Source: Cyanophora paradoxa (lineage: Eukaryota; Glaucocystophyceae; Cyanophorales; Cyanophoraceae). Taken from it: a DNA stretch of 64,000 nt. The stretch lies in assembly GCA_004431415.1 (NCBI GenBank), contig QPMI01000516.1, positions 124,001 to 188,000 on the forward strand, in the 5' to 3' direction. A program made the position numbers and the translations under genes. Below, piece after piece: positions 44,942 through 56,500 of this stretch. The notes below the pieces were generated by a model, which saw only the letters and a list, made by a program, of their open reading frames with translations, did no database searches and was not told the origin of the DNA. The stretch's first letter is position 1, and every line of letters begins with the position of its first letter.

Positions 44942-47684
44942 TTAGTCAATCAACTCGGGCGGACGGGGGCGGGCGGACCAGGCCTCGGCTTTCTTGGGGT
45001 GGTCGGCCCCCGCGATGGTCCGCACGTCGCCCCACATCTCCCGGAGCGCCTCCCGCGCCTCGCCGCGATTCTCCTGCGGGCAATCAGCGCGGGCGATCTC
45101 GGGCTCGGCGGGGCGGGCGGGGCGGGCCTTGATCCAGAAGATGGCGTCGAGGACGGTCGTCACGCCGAAGCTCGCCACCCCCTCCGCCACCAGCTTGCCC
45201 GCCCTGTACAGCTTCTCCAGCACCCGCACTGCGTCAGGGGCCTTCAGTGAGGAAGGAGTGTACATGCGCCGCCGGAGAGGCGCACCGGCGGCCTTCGCGC
45301 GGCGGACGGCGTCGCCGAAGCGGTCGTAGTCAGAGCTTGGGCGCACCAAGGCCTGCGCAGGACGGTCACGCGGGCCGCGCTGCGCTCGGGCGGGGCGCGG
45401 GAGCTGGACGGACCTCGCGCGCCAGGTGGGCCGCCGCCTCTGCCCGCCACGACCCCGCCGCCTCCGCCCGCTTCGCAATCTCCTTCAGGCGCGCGCCCAG
45501 CGGCTTCACGACCGCCTCATGGCTCAGCCGCCGCGCCTCAGCTGCGCTCCCATCAGCGGAGGAGAAGCGGGGCGGGGCGGAGGCCTGGGCGAGGGGGGCG
45601 GGGCGGGCCTTCGGCGGGCGGGGCGGCGGCGGCGGCGGCCTCGAGGGCGGAGAGCGCCGCGGCGACGAGCTCGAGCCGCGCGAGGTCGTCGTGGTCCTCC
45701 AGCCCCGCCCCCTTCACCCCCTCCAGCTGCGTCCAAGTCAGAGGGGGGTGGCGGTCGCGAAAGCGGGCGAGGGAGGCGGGGAGGGGAGGCCGGGGGTAGG
45801 GGGTGAGGGGAGGTGGGTGGTGGGGAGGGGGTCGCGGGGTGGGGTGGGGACAATGGAGGGGCGGGAGCGGGATGGGAATGGGCGGGGGAAGCGGAGGAGG
45901 GGGGGGGAGGAGGAGGGGGGATTGCCAGGGGAAGGGGGCGAAAGGGAGGGTGGGAAGGGAAGGGGAAGCCGGGGGCCTGGGGTAGGGGGCGGAAGTCGCG
46001 GAAGTCGCGGTGTGGGGAGGGAGGGCGCGGGCGGGTAGGGGCGGCGGGGGGAAGGGGGTTGGGCGGGGGATAGTGGGGGAGGGGATGGGGGCGGCGGGAG
46101 GGGGGGGGGGGGGGGGGCTAGGGGGTTGGGAGGAGGGAGGGACGAAGCGGGGGAGGGGATAGCGGAGAGGGGTAGAGGGTTGGGCGGTGGGGTAGAGGCG
46201 GGTAGAGGGGCGGGGGGGCGAGGGGTAGGGAAGCAGTACGGCGGGATGGGTAGCGGGGGATTGGGCGGCGGGGGAGATGGGGGGTGGGGGGAAGAGGGGT
46301 GGGAGGTAAGGGCGGCGGGGGCGGAGAGGGTGGGGGACGGATGGAGGAAGGGAAGAGGGTGGGCGAGGGGGGCGGGGCGTGTAGGCGGGGCGGGGGGCGG
46401 AGAGGGAGCGGGGGAGAGAGGGGGAGGGGGGCAGGGGAAGCGGAGGGGCAAGGGCGGGGGGAGGAGGAGGGGGCTAGGTCAGATCGGGCGGGGTATCGCA
46501 CCTGCTCCGAGCAGAAGTCGAGGAGGACGCGCCAGTCTGCGGAGGTGAAGGCGCCGGCGCCCTGCGGGAGGCAGCCGAGCGCCCCCACGAGCGCCGCCAG
46601 CGCGCCGCTGTCCGCCAGCGCCGCCCCTTCGCCCGTCCGATCAGCTCGTTCGCCAGCTGCGCCGCTTCGAAGTCAGGCGCGGCGCGGCGCGGCGCGGCGC
46701 GGCGCGGCGCGGCGCGGGCGAGGGCCGGTCCAGCGGAGGGGGCGGGCCGGGGCTCGGGGCGGCGCACCCCGCGACAGAGCTCCGGGTCGGCCGATGCGAG
46801 GAGGCCGCACACGTCCGCCAGGTCCTCCGCGCTCGGCACGCCCGTCTCCGCGAAGGCCGAGAGCGCTGCGGCGAGGCTCAGGGCGCGCGCGCGCGCGGGA
46901 CGGATGCAGTCGAGGCAGCCGCACCGCGCTCGCAGAGCCGCCGCAGCCGCTGCCGCGTGGCGGCGAGCTTCTGCAGCTCGCTGGTGCCGGCGGCCGCCTG
47001 CACGGCCGGCAGCTGCAGCGCGCGCCCGGCCGGCCCGTCCGCGGCGCAGTCCATCCGACGGGCGGCTGCCTCGCCGGCGGCGACGAGGCGGAGGAGGGCG
47101 GCGAGCTGCGCGACGCTGCGCGCCTCCCGCAGCGGCAGCGCCCGCAGCTCCTCCAGCGGCGGCCCCGCGCCCAGTGGCGCCGGCGACTCCTCGCCAGCAG
47201 AGTCCGCAATGTCGAGCGACACCTCCTCCGGATCCAGCGCTATGACGTGGACGGGCTGCGGCTTCGCGTCGCATTCTGCAGCGGCCGCGTCCGCTGCGCC
47301 CGCGGCTGCAGCTTTCAAGCCGCTGCCGCTATCGGCCGCGGGTGCTGCAGAGATCGACGCGGCTGCGGCTTTCAAGTCGTTGGCGGGGGCCTGGGCGGCT
47401 AGCGCTGGTGCGGCTTTGGATTCGCGGTCCGACTCGCAGGTTGCAGTCGCAGGTGCCGGTTTCGGGTCGCCAGCGCAAGAGCTAACGCTGGCGGCCGCGA
47501 GAGCGGCTGAAGCTGGCGCGGCCACGGCTTTCGAGTCGCAGACCGACTCGCGGGCTACAGCTTTCGGATCGCTGGATCGTGCCGCAGCAATCTCTTTTGG
47601 CTCGCGAGCTTTGGCGGGTGCAGCTGGAGCTGGGGCTGGATGCGCAGCTGGGCGCGGTTTGGGCTTGCTGCACCCGCAGCCCAT
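44942..47684 (-). CDS. Unknown Ala-rich helical protein with MGCGCS lipidation start
   Basis: The ATG at 47684 gives MGCGCSKPKPRP, a textbook N-myristoylation (Gly2) and palmitoylation (Cys3, Cys5) start followed by basic residues, so membrane attachment is expected. A low-complexity Ala/Pro/Lys region with DPKAVA- and DLKAAA-like imperfect repeats spans residues of about 25-140. Helical segments follow: LEELRALPLREARSVAQLA, SELQKLAATRQRLRRLC, SLAAALSAFAETGVPSAEDL (about 46880-46810), a segment with FTSADWRVLLDFCSEQ (about 46545-46500), LTWTQLEGVKGAGLEDHDDL (about 45740-45680), and a final exon with AVRVLEKLYRAGKLVAEGVA to PPELID, stop TAA at 44942. A 0.75-kb intron in the middle is a pyrimidine tract on this strand. 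No known domain recognised. The LRR gene is divergently transcribed 0.4 kb away. Confidence 0.6.
45740..46490 (+). repeat. About 750-bp G-rich purine tract in an intron
   Basis: The plus strand is almost entirely G and A with scattered T and C, and full of GGGGGAGG and GGGGCGGGG runs, including an uninterrupted run of about 18 G near 46100-46118. On the transcribed strand of the minus-strand gene this is C-rich pyrimidine. Spliced exons border it: FCSEQ ends near 46500 and LTWTQLEG begins near 45740. Such sequence can form G-quadruplex or triplex structures, and it is prone to assembly error. Confidence 0.8.
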
Positions 47685-48105
47685 CGCAGGCGAAGCGGTC
47701 GCACCCTGAAGGCACGAAAAGCCTCGATGGATGACCTCTGCGCACGACCGAGCGCATCAGCAGCTGCACGCGGGCTCGGCAAGGCGATGGAGGGAGAGAT
47801 CTAGATCAAATGGCCCGCGCACACGCTCCTGAGTCCCGCAGGCACGCAACCGGGCCTGACAGCTGCTGGATCGATGCCGGCCTCTCGTACGCTGCTCGTT
47901 CTACTCGCGCTTGCAATTGCTCGCTCGCTCGCTGCAGCTCGGTGCTGCGAGCCTGCAACGCGTCCAACGTGCACCGCCGCCGCTGGCCGCACCAGCGTAG
48001 CCCCAACGCTTCGCTTCCGCATCGCCATCAGCGCGAAACCGGACCGGCGCGCCTTCGCCTGTACCCCGCAAGACCTTTGTTAAAGTTTGTTTTCGGCCGC
48101 GAAAG

Positions 48106-50014
48106 ATGGGCGACGGCGCCCCGTTCAGCACGAAGGCGCTGGTGGTGAAGAAGCGCGCCGCCCAGACGAGCGCGCCTTGTCGTCCAGGTCTTCGGTTCGC
48201 CGCCCGCCGAGTGTCGCTGCCAGACGTCGCATCTGTTATCTGCGCCAGACATGCTCGGCAGCGGACTTTAGGGAGAAGGACTTTAGGGAGAAGACCCGGG
48301 GTGAGCCATTCTGGCGTAGGGCGCTGCGGCGTCGCAGCCGGCAGCTGCGCAAGGGGCTGCGTTCGAGGCCGCTCACTGGCCGCCCCTCCGCATCGCAGGC
48401 CGGCGCGTCTGGATCCGGGCTGCGGCCGCTTTACGCCGCAGCTCCGCAGCTCTGCGCGAAGCTTTGGCTGCGAGCGCGCGCGGCGGAGAGAATCGTTAGC
48501 TACTCGCCCCTGTCGCGGTCTGCTCTCTCCCGCAGCTCCCGCGCGTACCGCCGCCCCGCCGCCCGCTGCAAGCGCTGCTGAGCGATGCCTCTCTCGCGGA
48601 TCGTTAGCTACTCGCCTCTCTCTTAGCTACTCGACCGGGGGCCCCCGCTCTGCGCCCTCAACCTCGGCGGGGTAGGCTGCATCATGGACGAGGATCTAGG
48701 GTACATGCTCCAGCGGTGCGCGCCCGGCCCACCCCTTTCACCGTCGCCCCGCTCACGCCCACCCCGCAGCTGCTGCGCCGGGCTGCTCGAGCTGCGGTCC
48801 GCCCGTACCCCCCTCTCGCCCCTTCCCCTCCCGACCAGCCGCGGCCGCAGGCTCTTCCGGTGCGGGTGGCTGACGCGGCCGGGGCTGGAGGCGGTCGCCG
48901 CCTGCCCGCGCCTCTCCCTCCTCGTCCTCTCGGGCTGCCGCGGGCTCCACCCCGCCGTGCGCCCCGCCCGCCCCCGCCGCGCCCCTCCCGGCCCCTGATC
49001 CGGTACCCCCAGGACCTGGCGCGGATCCCGGCGCTGGCGCCGTCGCTGACGGCGCTGCACGTGTCGTACTGCCGCCTCTCCGACGAAGCCGTCCGCGCCA
49101 TCGGCTCCGGCCTACCCCTCCTCCAGGTCCCGTACCCCCCTGCACCCCCCACCCCCGTCCTCCCCGACCCGGTACCCCCGCAGGCGCTGAACGTGTCCGG
49201 AACGGACGTGACGGACGCGGGCCTGGACTGGGGTACGCCCCCCGAGGGGGGGTACGCGCTGCGGGAGCTGCACATGCGGCGGTGCGGGCTGCTGCGGGGC
49301 GCGGGGCTGGCGGCGCTGCTGGGGCGGTGCCCGCGGCTCGCGCTGCTGGACGCGGGGCTCAACCGGCGGCTCGACGCGGCCGGCGCCGTCGCCGCCCTCG
49401 CCGCCCGCCGGCCCCCGCTGCGCTCCCCCGACCTCTCCTCGTGCCCGGCGCCCTTCGCCGAGGCCGCCCCGCCGGGCGCCGAGGCCGCCGCCGCCGCCGC
49501 GCTGCCCCCGTCTCTCCAGTCCCTCGCCCTCGAGGACGTGCGTACCCCGCCACGCTTCTCCCCCCCCCCCCCCCCCCCCCCCCACAGTGTCCGTGGGCGA
49601 CGGACGCGTTGACCATCTACCCCCTCCCCGCCGCAGTGTCCGTGGGCGACGGGCGCGTTCGTCGCTGCGGCGGCCGCGCGGCTTCCGAGCCTCACCCGCC
49701 TCGACCTCACCGACGTGCGCGCGTACCCCTCCCGCGCCCCCGCCCGTACCCCTCCCACTTCACCGACCATGCGCTTTGTGCAATCGCAGTGCCCCGGGGC
49801 CGGTGCCGGGGCGGTGGCGGCGGTGGTGGCGTGCTGCCCGCGGCTCGAGGAGCTGACCCTCGACCGCTACGCGTGCCGCCGGTTCCGTCATCGACATATC
49901 GTGCGGGGCTCCACTCTAGATCTGCGCACAGCCGTATCAGTTAGTCACCTAGTGACCGTTCGGAGGACCTATCGATATCTTCTCATCGCAGTACATGTAC
50001 ATGGGTTCCTCTAG
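48106..50014 (+). CDS. Leucine-rich-repeat protein of the AMN1/FBXL type
   Basis: Exons from about 48640 carry cysteine-containing LRRs: LCALNLGGVGCIMDEDLGYM, LFRCGWLTRPGLEAVAACPR with LSLLVLSGCRGLHP (about 48840-48960), SLTALHVSYCRLSDEAVRAI (about 49045-49125), ALNVSGTDVTDAGLDW (49185-49230), LRELHMRRCGLLRGAGLAAL, RSLDLSSC-like, SLTRLDLTD and CPRLEELTLDR (49795-49865). The L-x-x-L-x-L-x-x-C spacing is that of AMN1 and F-box LRR proteins, which act in ubiquitin-linked recognition. No F-box was found. The 5' end is uncertain: an ATG at 48106 (MGDGAPFSTKALVVKK) is plausible, and repeats of ATCGTTAGCTACTCGCC at 48490 and 48600 confuse the first introns. The 3' end at 50014 is also tentative. Many introns have GTACCCC or GTGCGC donors. 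Confidence 0.65.
49563..49660 (+). other. Duplicated acceptor and exon start in the LRR gene
   Basis: After a run of more than 20 C, CACAG and the 23 bases from 49588 (TGTCCGTGGGCGACGGACGC...) are repeated 49 bases later behind CGCAG, from 49637, with one change. Either AG can serve as the 3' splice site, and both readings stay open for a while. The second copy gives the exon that continues as a good LRR (FVAAAAARLPSLTRLDLTD), so the first is judged to be intronic. Confidence 0.75.
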
Positions 50015-50596
50015 CTATAGCTATAGTAGTAACAATGACCTTTTAGCGACAAGCAATTGCTTTTCGGCGGGTTTGTCCTCTGCTTTTGCTTCTGCTATAC
50101 CTTCCGAAAGTTCTGCCCTCTGGGCAGCCCCCCCAGCGCTAATGTCGAGAGAATGTGACCAGTAAATATATATGCATATGCACACGTACGCCGTGGGCCC
50201 GTGACGTATATATACACGAACTCGGAGGCGAGTCGGAGCTGATGATCCGCGGGCGCCGCGCGCGGCCGGCCGCTGCCGCAGTGCGCGCGCGCGGCTGCTT
50301 TCATGATCACAATTGCGCATGCAAGAAACTCAGCTATATATAGCTATAGCTAGCATGACGCGTACGGCGCCGCGGCCGGCAGGCCTAGGGGGGGGTGGGG
50401 GGGCAGGGGGGCCGTAGGGGTACAACCACGAACTGCCGGAGCTTGGGCTCGAGGTTGCGATTGAGGGTGCAACTTCTCCCTCTAGCGCTCGGCCGCAGAA
50501 CCAGCTTGTCTGGCACGGCCGCTAGGGCTACCCGATCCGGCCGGACGCGCCGAACATCGACGTCACAACTCCGACTCCGGATCGTGTTCGTCAAAC
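50015..50596. promoter_or_regulatory. Spacer upstream of the NACHT-TPR gene
   Basis: This 0.58-kb gap is expected to hold the downstream gene's promoter. Visible features are TATATATACACG at about 50207-50218, CTATATATAGCTATAGCTAGC at 50333-50354 and CATGCGCA/TGCGCATGC words. No coding region is recognised. Confidence 0.4.
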
Positions 50597-53500
50597 ATGG
50601 GCTGTCGCGGCTCCAAGCGAGAGCGGGCGGCGGCGGCCTCGGCGGCGGCAGTGTCGACGAGCGAGGTGGTCGTCGAGGTCTCCGGCAGCTCGCCCGCGGC
50701 CCCGCCGCCGGCACCAGCGCCTCTCAACGTCGCGCCCCCTGTGGCAAAGCCTCCCGCGCCTCCGGCGCCACCGGCGCCCGCGGCGCAGCCTTCGGCGGAG
50801 CAAAGGCAGCGGCAGCAGATCGTTTCGACGCCGCCGGCGCCGCAGGCGCCGCAGGAGAAGCGCCACGGCTTCCTCCCGCGCCTCGGCAGCCGGAAGCTGT
50901 CAACGACGTCGGCGTTGACGCCCGCGGGCGCGCCGGAGCCGGCGCCGCGCCACGAGCTGTCCCTCTTCGATCCCGCGCGACAGGAGACACGCGTCGTCCG
51001 GGTCTTCCTCAGGTGCGCCGGCCGTCCGCGTCCGGATCCGCCGCTCCGTGCGCCGGCGCCGCCGCCGCCGCTCACCTCCGAGGCTCTATGCAGCTCGACG
51101 TTCCAGGACATGGGGGCGGAGCGGGACGCGATCCGCGCGCTCGCGACGCCGCCGCTCAAGGCCCTCGTCGCCGCGGAGCGCGCCCTCTTCTGCCACGTCG
51201 CCGACCTCCGCTGTGCGCATGCGCGCCGCCGCCGCGCGCTCCGCTCGGCTCCGTAAGCGTTCGACTTCGAGCGCGGCGGCGGTGCAGGGGGGATCACTGA
51301 CGAGGCGGCGCGGGCGGGTGACGTGGTGCTCCTCTGCCTGAAAGAGATCGCCCGCTGCACGCACTTCGTCGCATTCATCAAGGGCCCGCCCGCCCGCCCG
51401 CCCCGCCCCCGCCCGCCCCGCCCCCGCCTGCCCGCCCCCGCCGCCCTCGCCCTGGAAGCCGAGGCGCGTGCGCGCGCAGGGCGATACGGCTGGCACCGCG
51501 ACGACGAGAAGGGCCCCAGCGACGCCGGCAACGCCCTCCTGAGCCGGCGTGCCGCCCGCTAGGTCCCCTGGACAAGGGCTCCTGGACTGAGGCGCCCGTG
51601 CAGGAACCTGGAGCGGGCGCAGGGCAAGTACCCCTGGATCGCCCAGTGGGCCGACCGCTCCGTGACCGAGGTACCCCCCCTCCTCCTCGCCCCCCCCCCC
51701 CCCCCCCCTTCCCTCAGCCGCCCCGCAGCTCGAGATCCGCGCCGGCGCCCTCAACAACCCCAGGCGCCTTTCCCTCCCTCCCCCCGCCCCCGCCCCCCCC
51801 CCCCCCCCCCCCCCCCCTCAGCTGAGTCGGGCGCGGGCGGCGGCAGGCGGCGCGGGGCCGGTGCGCCTTCTACTTCGCCGACGAGGGGCTGGCGGCGCGG
51901 GAGGCGGGGGCGCCCGAGGGGCCCCGCGCCGCCTACTGCCTCGCCGCCCTCCGCGACGAGATCCGGTGCGGCATGCTATCCTGTACCCCCCTCTACACGA
52001 CCTTGACCTGTACCCCACCCCCTTCGAAAACAGGCGGACGGGCCTGCCGGTGAGGGAGTACGGGTCGGCGGAGGGCCTCGCGGACGCTATTCGCGGGGAC
52101 CTGCTCGCTGTGCGCCGTACCCCCCCCTCCCCCCGCCGCCGCCGCCCCCCGCCCCCTCCTACCTTCGGCCGCCGGAGCCGACGGCGGGCCCGGGGCCGGC
52201 AGATGGTGGAGCGGGAGCACCCGGCGGGGCGGCACCGCTCGTGGCTCGACGGCGAGCGCGCCGCCGCCGCCGCCTTCGCCGCCTCCCGCCAGGCGCGGCC
52301 CCTGCCCCCCTTCCACCCCCCCCCCCCTCCTACCCCCCTCGCCCCGGTCCGAGCCGGGTCGCAGCGCGTGTACGTGAAGGACGAGGGGACCTCCAAGTAC
52401 CCCCCCCCCCCCCCCTCCCCCTCCGCTTCGGCTCGCGCTGAGGCGGCGGCAGTCGCTATGCGCGTACTGCGCGGCGGGGGGCCCCGAGGCGATGCTGGTG
52501 ACGGGCGACGGCGGCTGCGGCAAGTCGGCGCTGCTGGCGAACTGGTGGCGCGAGTGGGCCGCCACCCGCCCCGACGACCTCGCCCTCGTCCACTTCGTCG
52601 TGCGCCGCCTCGAATCCGCTCGGGCCCCTCTCTGAGCCCCCCGCAGGGCGCCTCGCAGAGCAGCTCGCTGCTGGCCTCGCTGGCGCGGCGCCTCTCCGAG
52701 GAGGTCTGCGCCCGCTGGCCCCACGCCGACCCCCTCGACCACCGCGGCTCCGACGCAGATGCACGTACCCCCCCCCCTGCCCCCCCCCCCCCCTCCGCAT
52801 TTTCTTAAGTGTTCTTAAGTGTTCTGAAGGTGGCGGGGCGGCTGGCGGCGTGGCTGGACCGCGGCGCCCGCGAGTGGCCCGCCCGCGTTGTCCTCGCCGT
52901 CGACGGCCTCGACCAGGTACCCCCCTTCAGCTCCTTCCTCCCCCGCTGGAGCCGAGGCTCCCCCCGCAGATGCTTGGGGACGCGGCGGCGACGGGCCTGG
53001 CGTGGCTGCCGCACGCGGCGGGGCCGCGCCTGCGTCTCGTCCTCTCGGCGCTGCCGGGCCCCGCCCTCGAGGCGGCGGCCGCCCGCCCGCACCTGCGGCT
53101 CGAGCTGCGGCCGCTGACGCTGGAGCGGCGGCGGCGGCTCGCGGGGGACGCGCTGGCGCTGCAGGGGCGCGCCCTCTCCGGCGAGCACCTTGAGCGCCTC
53201 GCCTCCGCCGCCCCCTGCGCCAACGCCCTCTTCCTCACAGTCCTCCTCGAGGTACCCCGGGTGGAGAGGGGGATACGCAGTCAGAGCGGCTAAAGGCTTA
53301 TTTAGAAGAAGCTCAAACGCGGCGTACCACGCTCCGGTTGAGCTTGGGCTTGAGAAGCGCGGCTGACGGCCTGGCTCGCAGGAGCTCTCGAACATGTCTG
53401 TGCACGCGAACCTCGACGCCGACCTGTGGACCCTCCTCGACGCGCGCACCCTCCCGGCCCCGCCCGCCCGCCCCGCTCCCGCCTCCGCCTCCGCTGAGGC

Positions 53501-56500
53501 CGGCCTACGCAGTGCGGCGAGCCGGTCGCGCTCTACCGCCGCCTCCTCTTCCGCCTCGGGCGCCAGCACGGCGCCCGCACCCTCCAGGCCCGCCCCGGCC
53601 CCTCTCTCCGGCCCTTTGCCACCTCTTTCTGAGCGGGCGGCGGGGCAGGACGCGGCGGGGGCGCTGGCGTGCGCGCGGCACGGGATGGCGGAGGCGGAGC
53701 TCGCCGCCTTCCTCAACGTCGGCGCCCCCGGCGGCCCCAACGCGGTGCGCCCCAGGGCCTCTTTGAAACTCCTACTAGACTATTATGAAAAACGTCTCAA
53801 CCTTCTTTCGTTCCTGGAGCTCAAACTTCTATGAAAGTTTTATTAGGCCTCTTCTCTTGAGCTTCATTAAACGGGGCGGGGCGGGGCGGGGCGGCAGGTG
53901 GCGTGGTCCCTCGCGTGGAGCGCCCTCCTTCCCCACCTCGTCTGCCGCGGTCCGCCCCCGCCCTCCTCCCCCCGCCCCCTCCCGCAGAATACCGCTTATC
54001 CCGCAGTTCTTTGTATAAATACCATCCGCCGCCCTTCCTACACTCTTTATCATCCGCCGTCCTCCCGCGCCGTCTGAGCCGCCGGCGGCCTCGACGCAGA
54101 CGGACTCTACTCCTTCTTCCACCGCTGCACCACCGAGGTGGACCGCCTCTCTTCTGTCTTACCCGCGGCGCCCTCTATCTAACTCTAAGAACGGGGGCAG
54201 GCGGTGGAGGAGGAGTACGGCCTGCGGGACGCCTCGGCCCCCGCCCGGCGGCACGTCCACGACCGCCTCGGCTCCTTCTTCGCCCGCGAGCCCGACTCCC
54301 AGGCGCCCCGCCCGCGGCTCCGCCCTCGGCTCCCATATATACATAAACTATACTAAGGTTTCATTGGCAGCGGCGGGCGGAGGAGGGCCCGTGGGCGCTG
54401 GCGCGGGCGGGCCCGCGGGCGGGGGAGCGGCTGGCGGGCCTCCTCTCCGAGCCCGACGTCCTCACCCGCCTCGACGACTACGAGCTCGCCTCCCTCTGGC
54501 TCGCAAGGTACCCCCCCCCTCCCCCCCCCCAGACACACACACACGCTTTTAAGCCTCCTCTTCCTTACTTCCCTTGCTTTGCAGCGGGCGCGGGGAGGAG
54601 GCGGCCTCGCGCTACGCGGCGACGCTGGGGCTGGGCCGGCGGGACGCCGACGCGAGCGGGCTCCTGCGCGCCGGCGAACTCCTCTCCGCCATGGGGCGGC
54701 CCTCCGAGGGCCTCCCCTTCGTCCAGGCCCGCCCCCCCCCCTCTCAGATCTGACCTGACCTGAGCTGATCTGAGCTGAGCGGCCCGGGTGCATGCGCAGA
54801 GCGCGGTGGCCATCTGCCGCGTGACCCTCTCGTGCGCACCCTTCTTAATAAGACTCCGCCGCTTCGCGGCCGATTTCGAGGGTCGGGGGGGCAGAGAGGA
54901 GCACCCCGGGACCGCGGCGGCGCTGAACAGCCTGGGGAACGTGCAGCGGGAGGTGGGCAACCTGCCAGCGGCCCGCCGCGCCTACGAGGAGGCCCTCGCC
55001 ATCCTCGGGCGGACGCTGGGCGCCGAGGACCCTGCCGCCGCCACCTGCATGAACTCCCTCGGCCTCCTCGTCAAGTGCAGTGCCGCCGCCCCTATCAAAA
55101 GACCGCGCAGAGCAACGCAGGCCGGCCCGGCCTGACGCAGAGCAGGCAGCAGGGCGACCTGGACGCCGCCGCACTCCTCTACGAGGCGAGCCCCCGCGCC
55201 TCCGCCTCCTCCGAGTCCTCTGAAGCTTTAGCGAAGTCTGACCGGCCGGCCGCGCCCCGCAGCAAGCCCTCCGCGTGCAGCGGCGGGTCAAGGGCCCCGA
55301 GCACCCAGGCGACCGTTCCCTCGCCCCTCCCCCTCCTCGCCTTGGCTGACGCGCGCGCGCGGGCGCCGCGGGCAGAGACGGCGAAGACGCTGCAGAACTA
55401 CGCCGTGCTGCTGCGCGAGAAGGGCGACCTCCCCGCCGCCCGCGCCGCCTACGAGGCGAGCGGGGCCCCGCCCACCCGCCCGCCCCCGCCTTCGCTCCGC
55501 TGAGGGCGGCGGGCGGGCCGGGGGCAGGAGGCGCTGCGGGCGAAGCGCAAGACGCAGGGGGCCGAGCACCCCGAGACGGCGAGCGCCTCTGGCTTTCGCA
55601 GCTTAAATTTCGCGGCTGACGCCGGGCCCGGCCCGGCCGCGGGGCGCGCAGGCGGGGACGATGCTGAACCTGGCGAACCTGCTCGCGCAAATGGGCCACG
55701 CGGAGGAGTCCCGCCGCCTCCGCGACGACGGCCTCCGCATCACCCGCGCCGCTCTCGGGTACCCCCCTCTACCTCCTAGGAGCTTCTCTTCTCGAGGCTG
55801 ACCTCGTCGGGGCAGGCCGGAGCACCCGGCGACGGCGGCGGCGCTGACGGGCGCCGCGCTGCAGCAGACGGAGGACTACGCGGGGGCGCGGCCGCTGCTG
55901 GAGGAGGCCCTGCGCATCACGCAGCGGGCGTACGGCACCGAGCACCACGAGACCGCCGGCTGCGTCATGAACATCGCAAGCCTCGAGCTGCAGGTGCGCG
56001 TACCCCCCTCCAACGTCCCCCCCCCTCCTCCTCTCGGGCCGACGCGGCCGGCCGGGCGGGCAGCACGGGCGGCTGGAGAGCGCGCAGGCGGCGTTCGAGG
56101 AGGCGCTGCGGGTGTACCGGGCGACTGTGGGCGAGGCGCACGCTGACTACTGCCGCGCCGCCGGCAACTTTGGCGAGCTGCTCGCCCGCCGCGGCGACCT
56201 CCCCGCCGCCCGCGCCGCCATGGAGGCCCGTGGCCCCTCCCCGTCCCCTGAAACGCTCCTCTGAAGCATTCGCGCCGCAGGGGGCGATCAAGGGGTACGA
56301 CGCGGCGCTGGGGCGGCACCACCCGGAGTCGGCGGCCGTCCGCGAGAACCTCGCCGCCCTCCTCCTCAGGCGCGCACCGCCGCCGCCCGCCGCCGCCGCT
56401 CACCCCCGCCTCTGAGGCCGCGGCCCGGCGCGCAGGGAGGGCGACGCGGCGGCTGCGCTGGGCCCGCTGCGGGAGGCGCTGGCGGGGTACCGGGCGAGCC

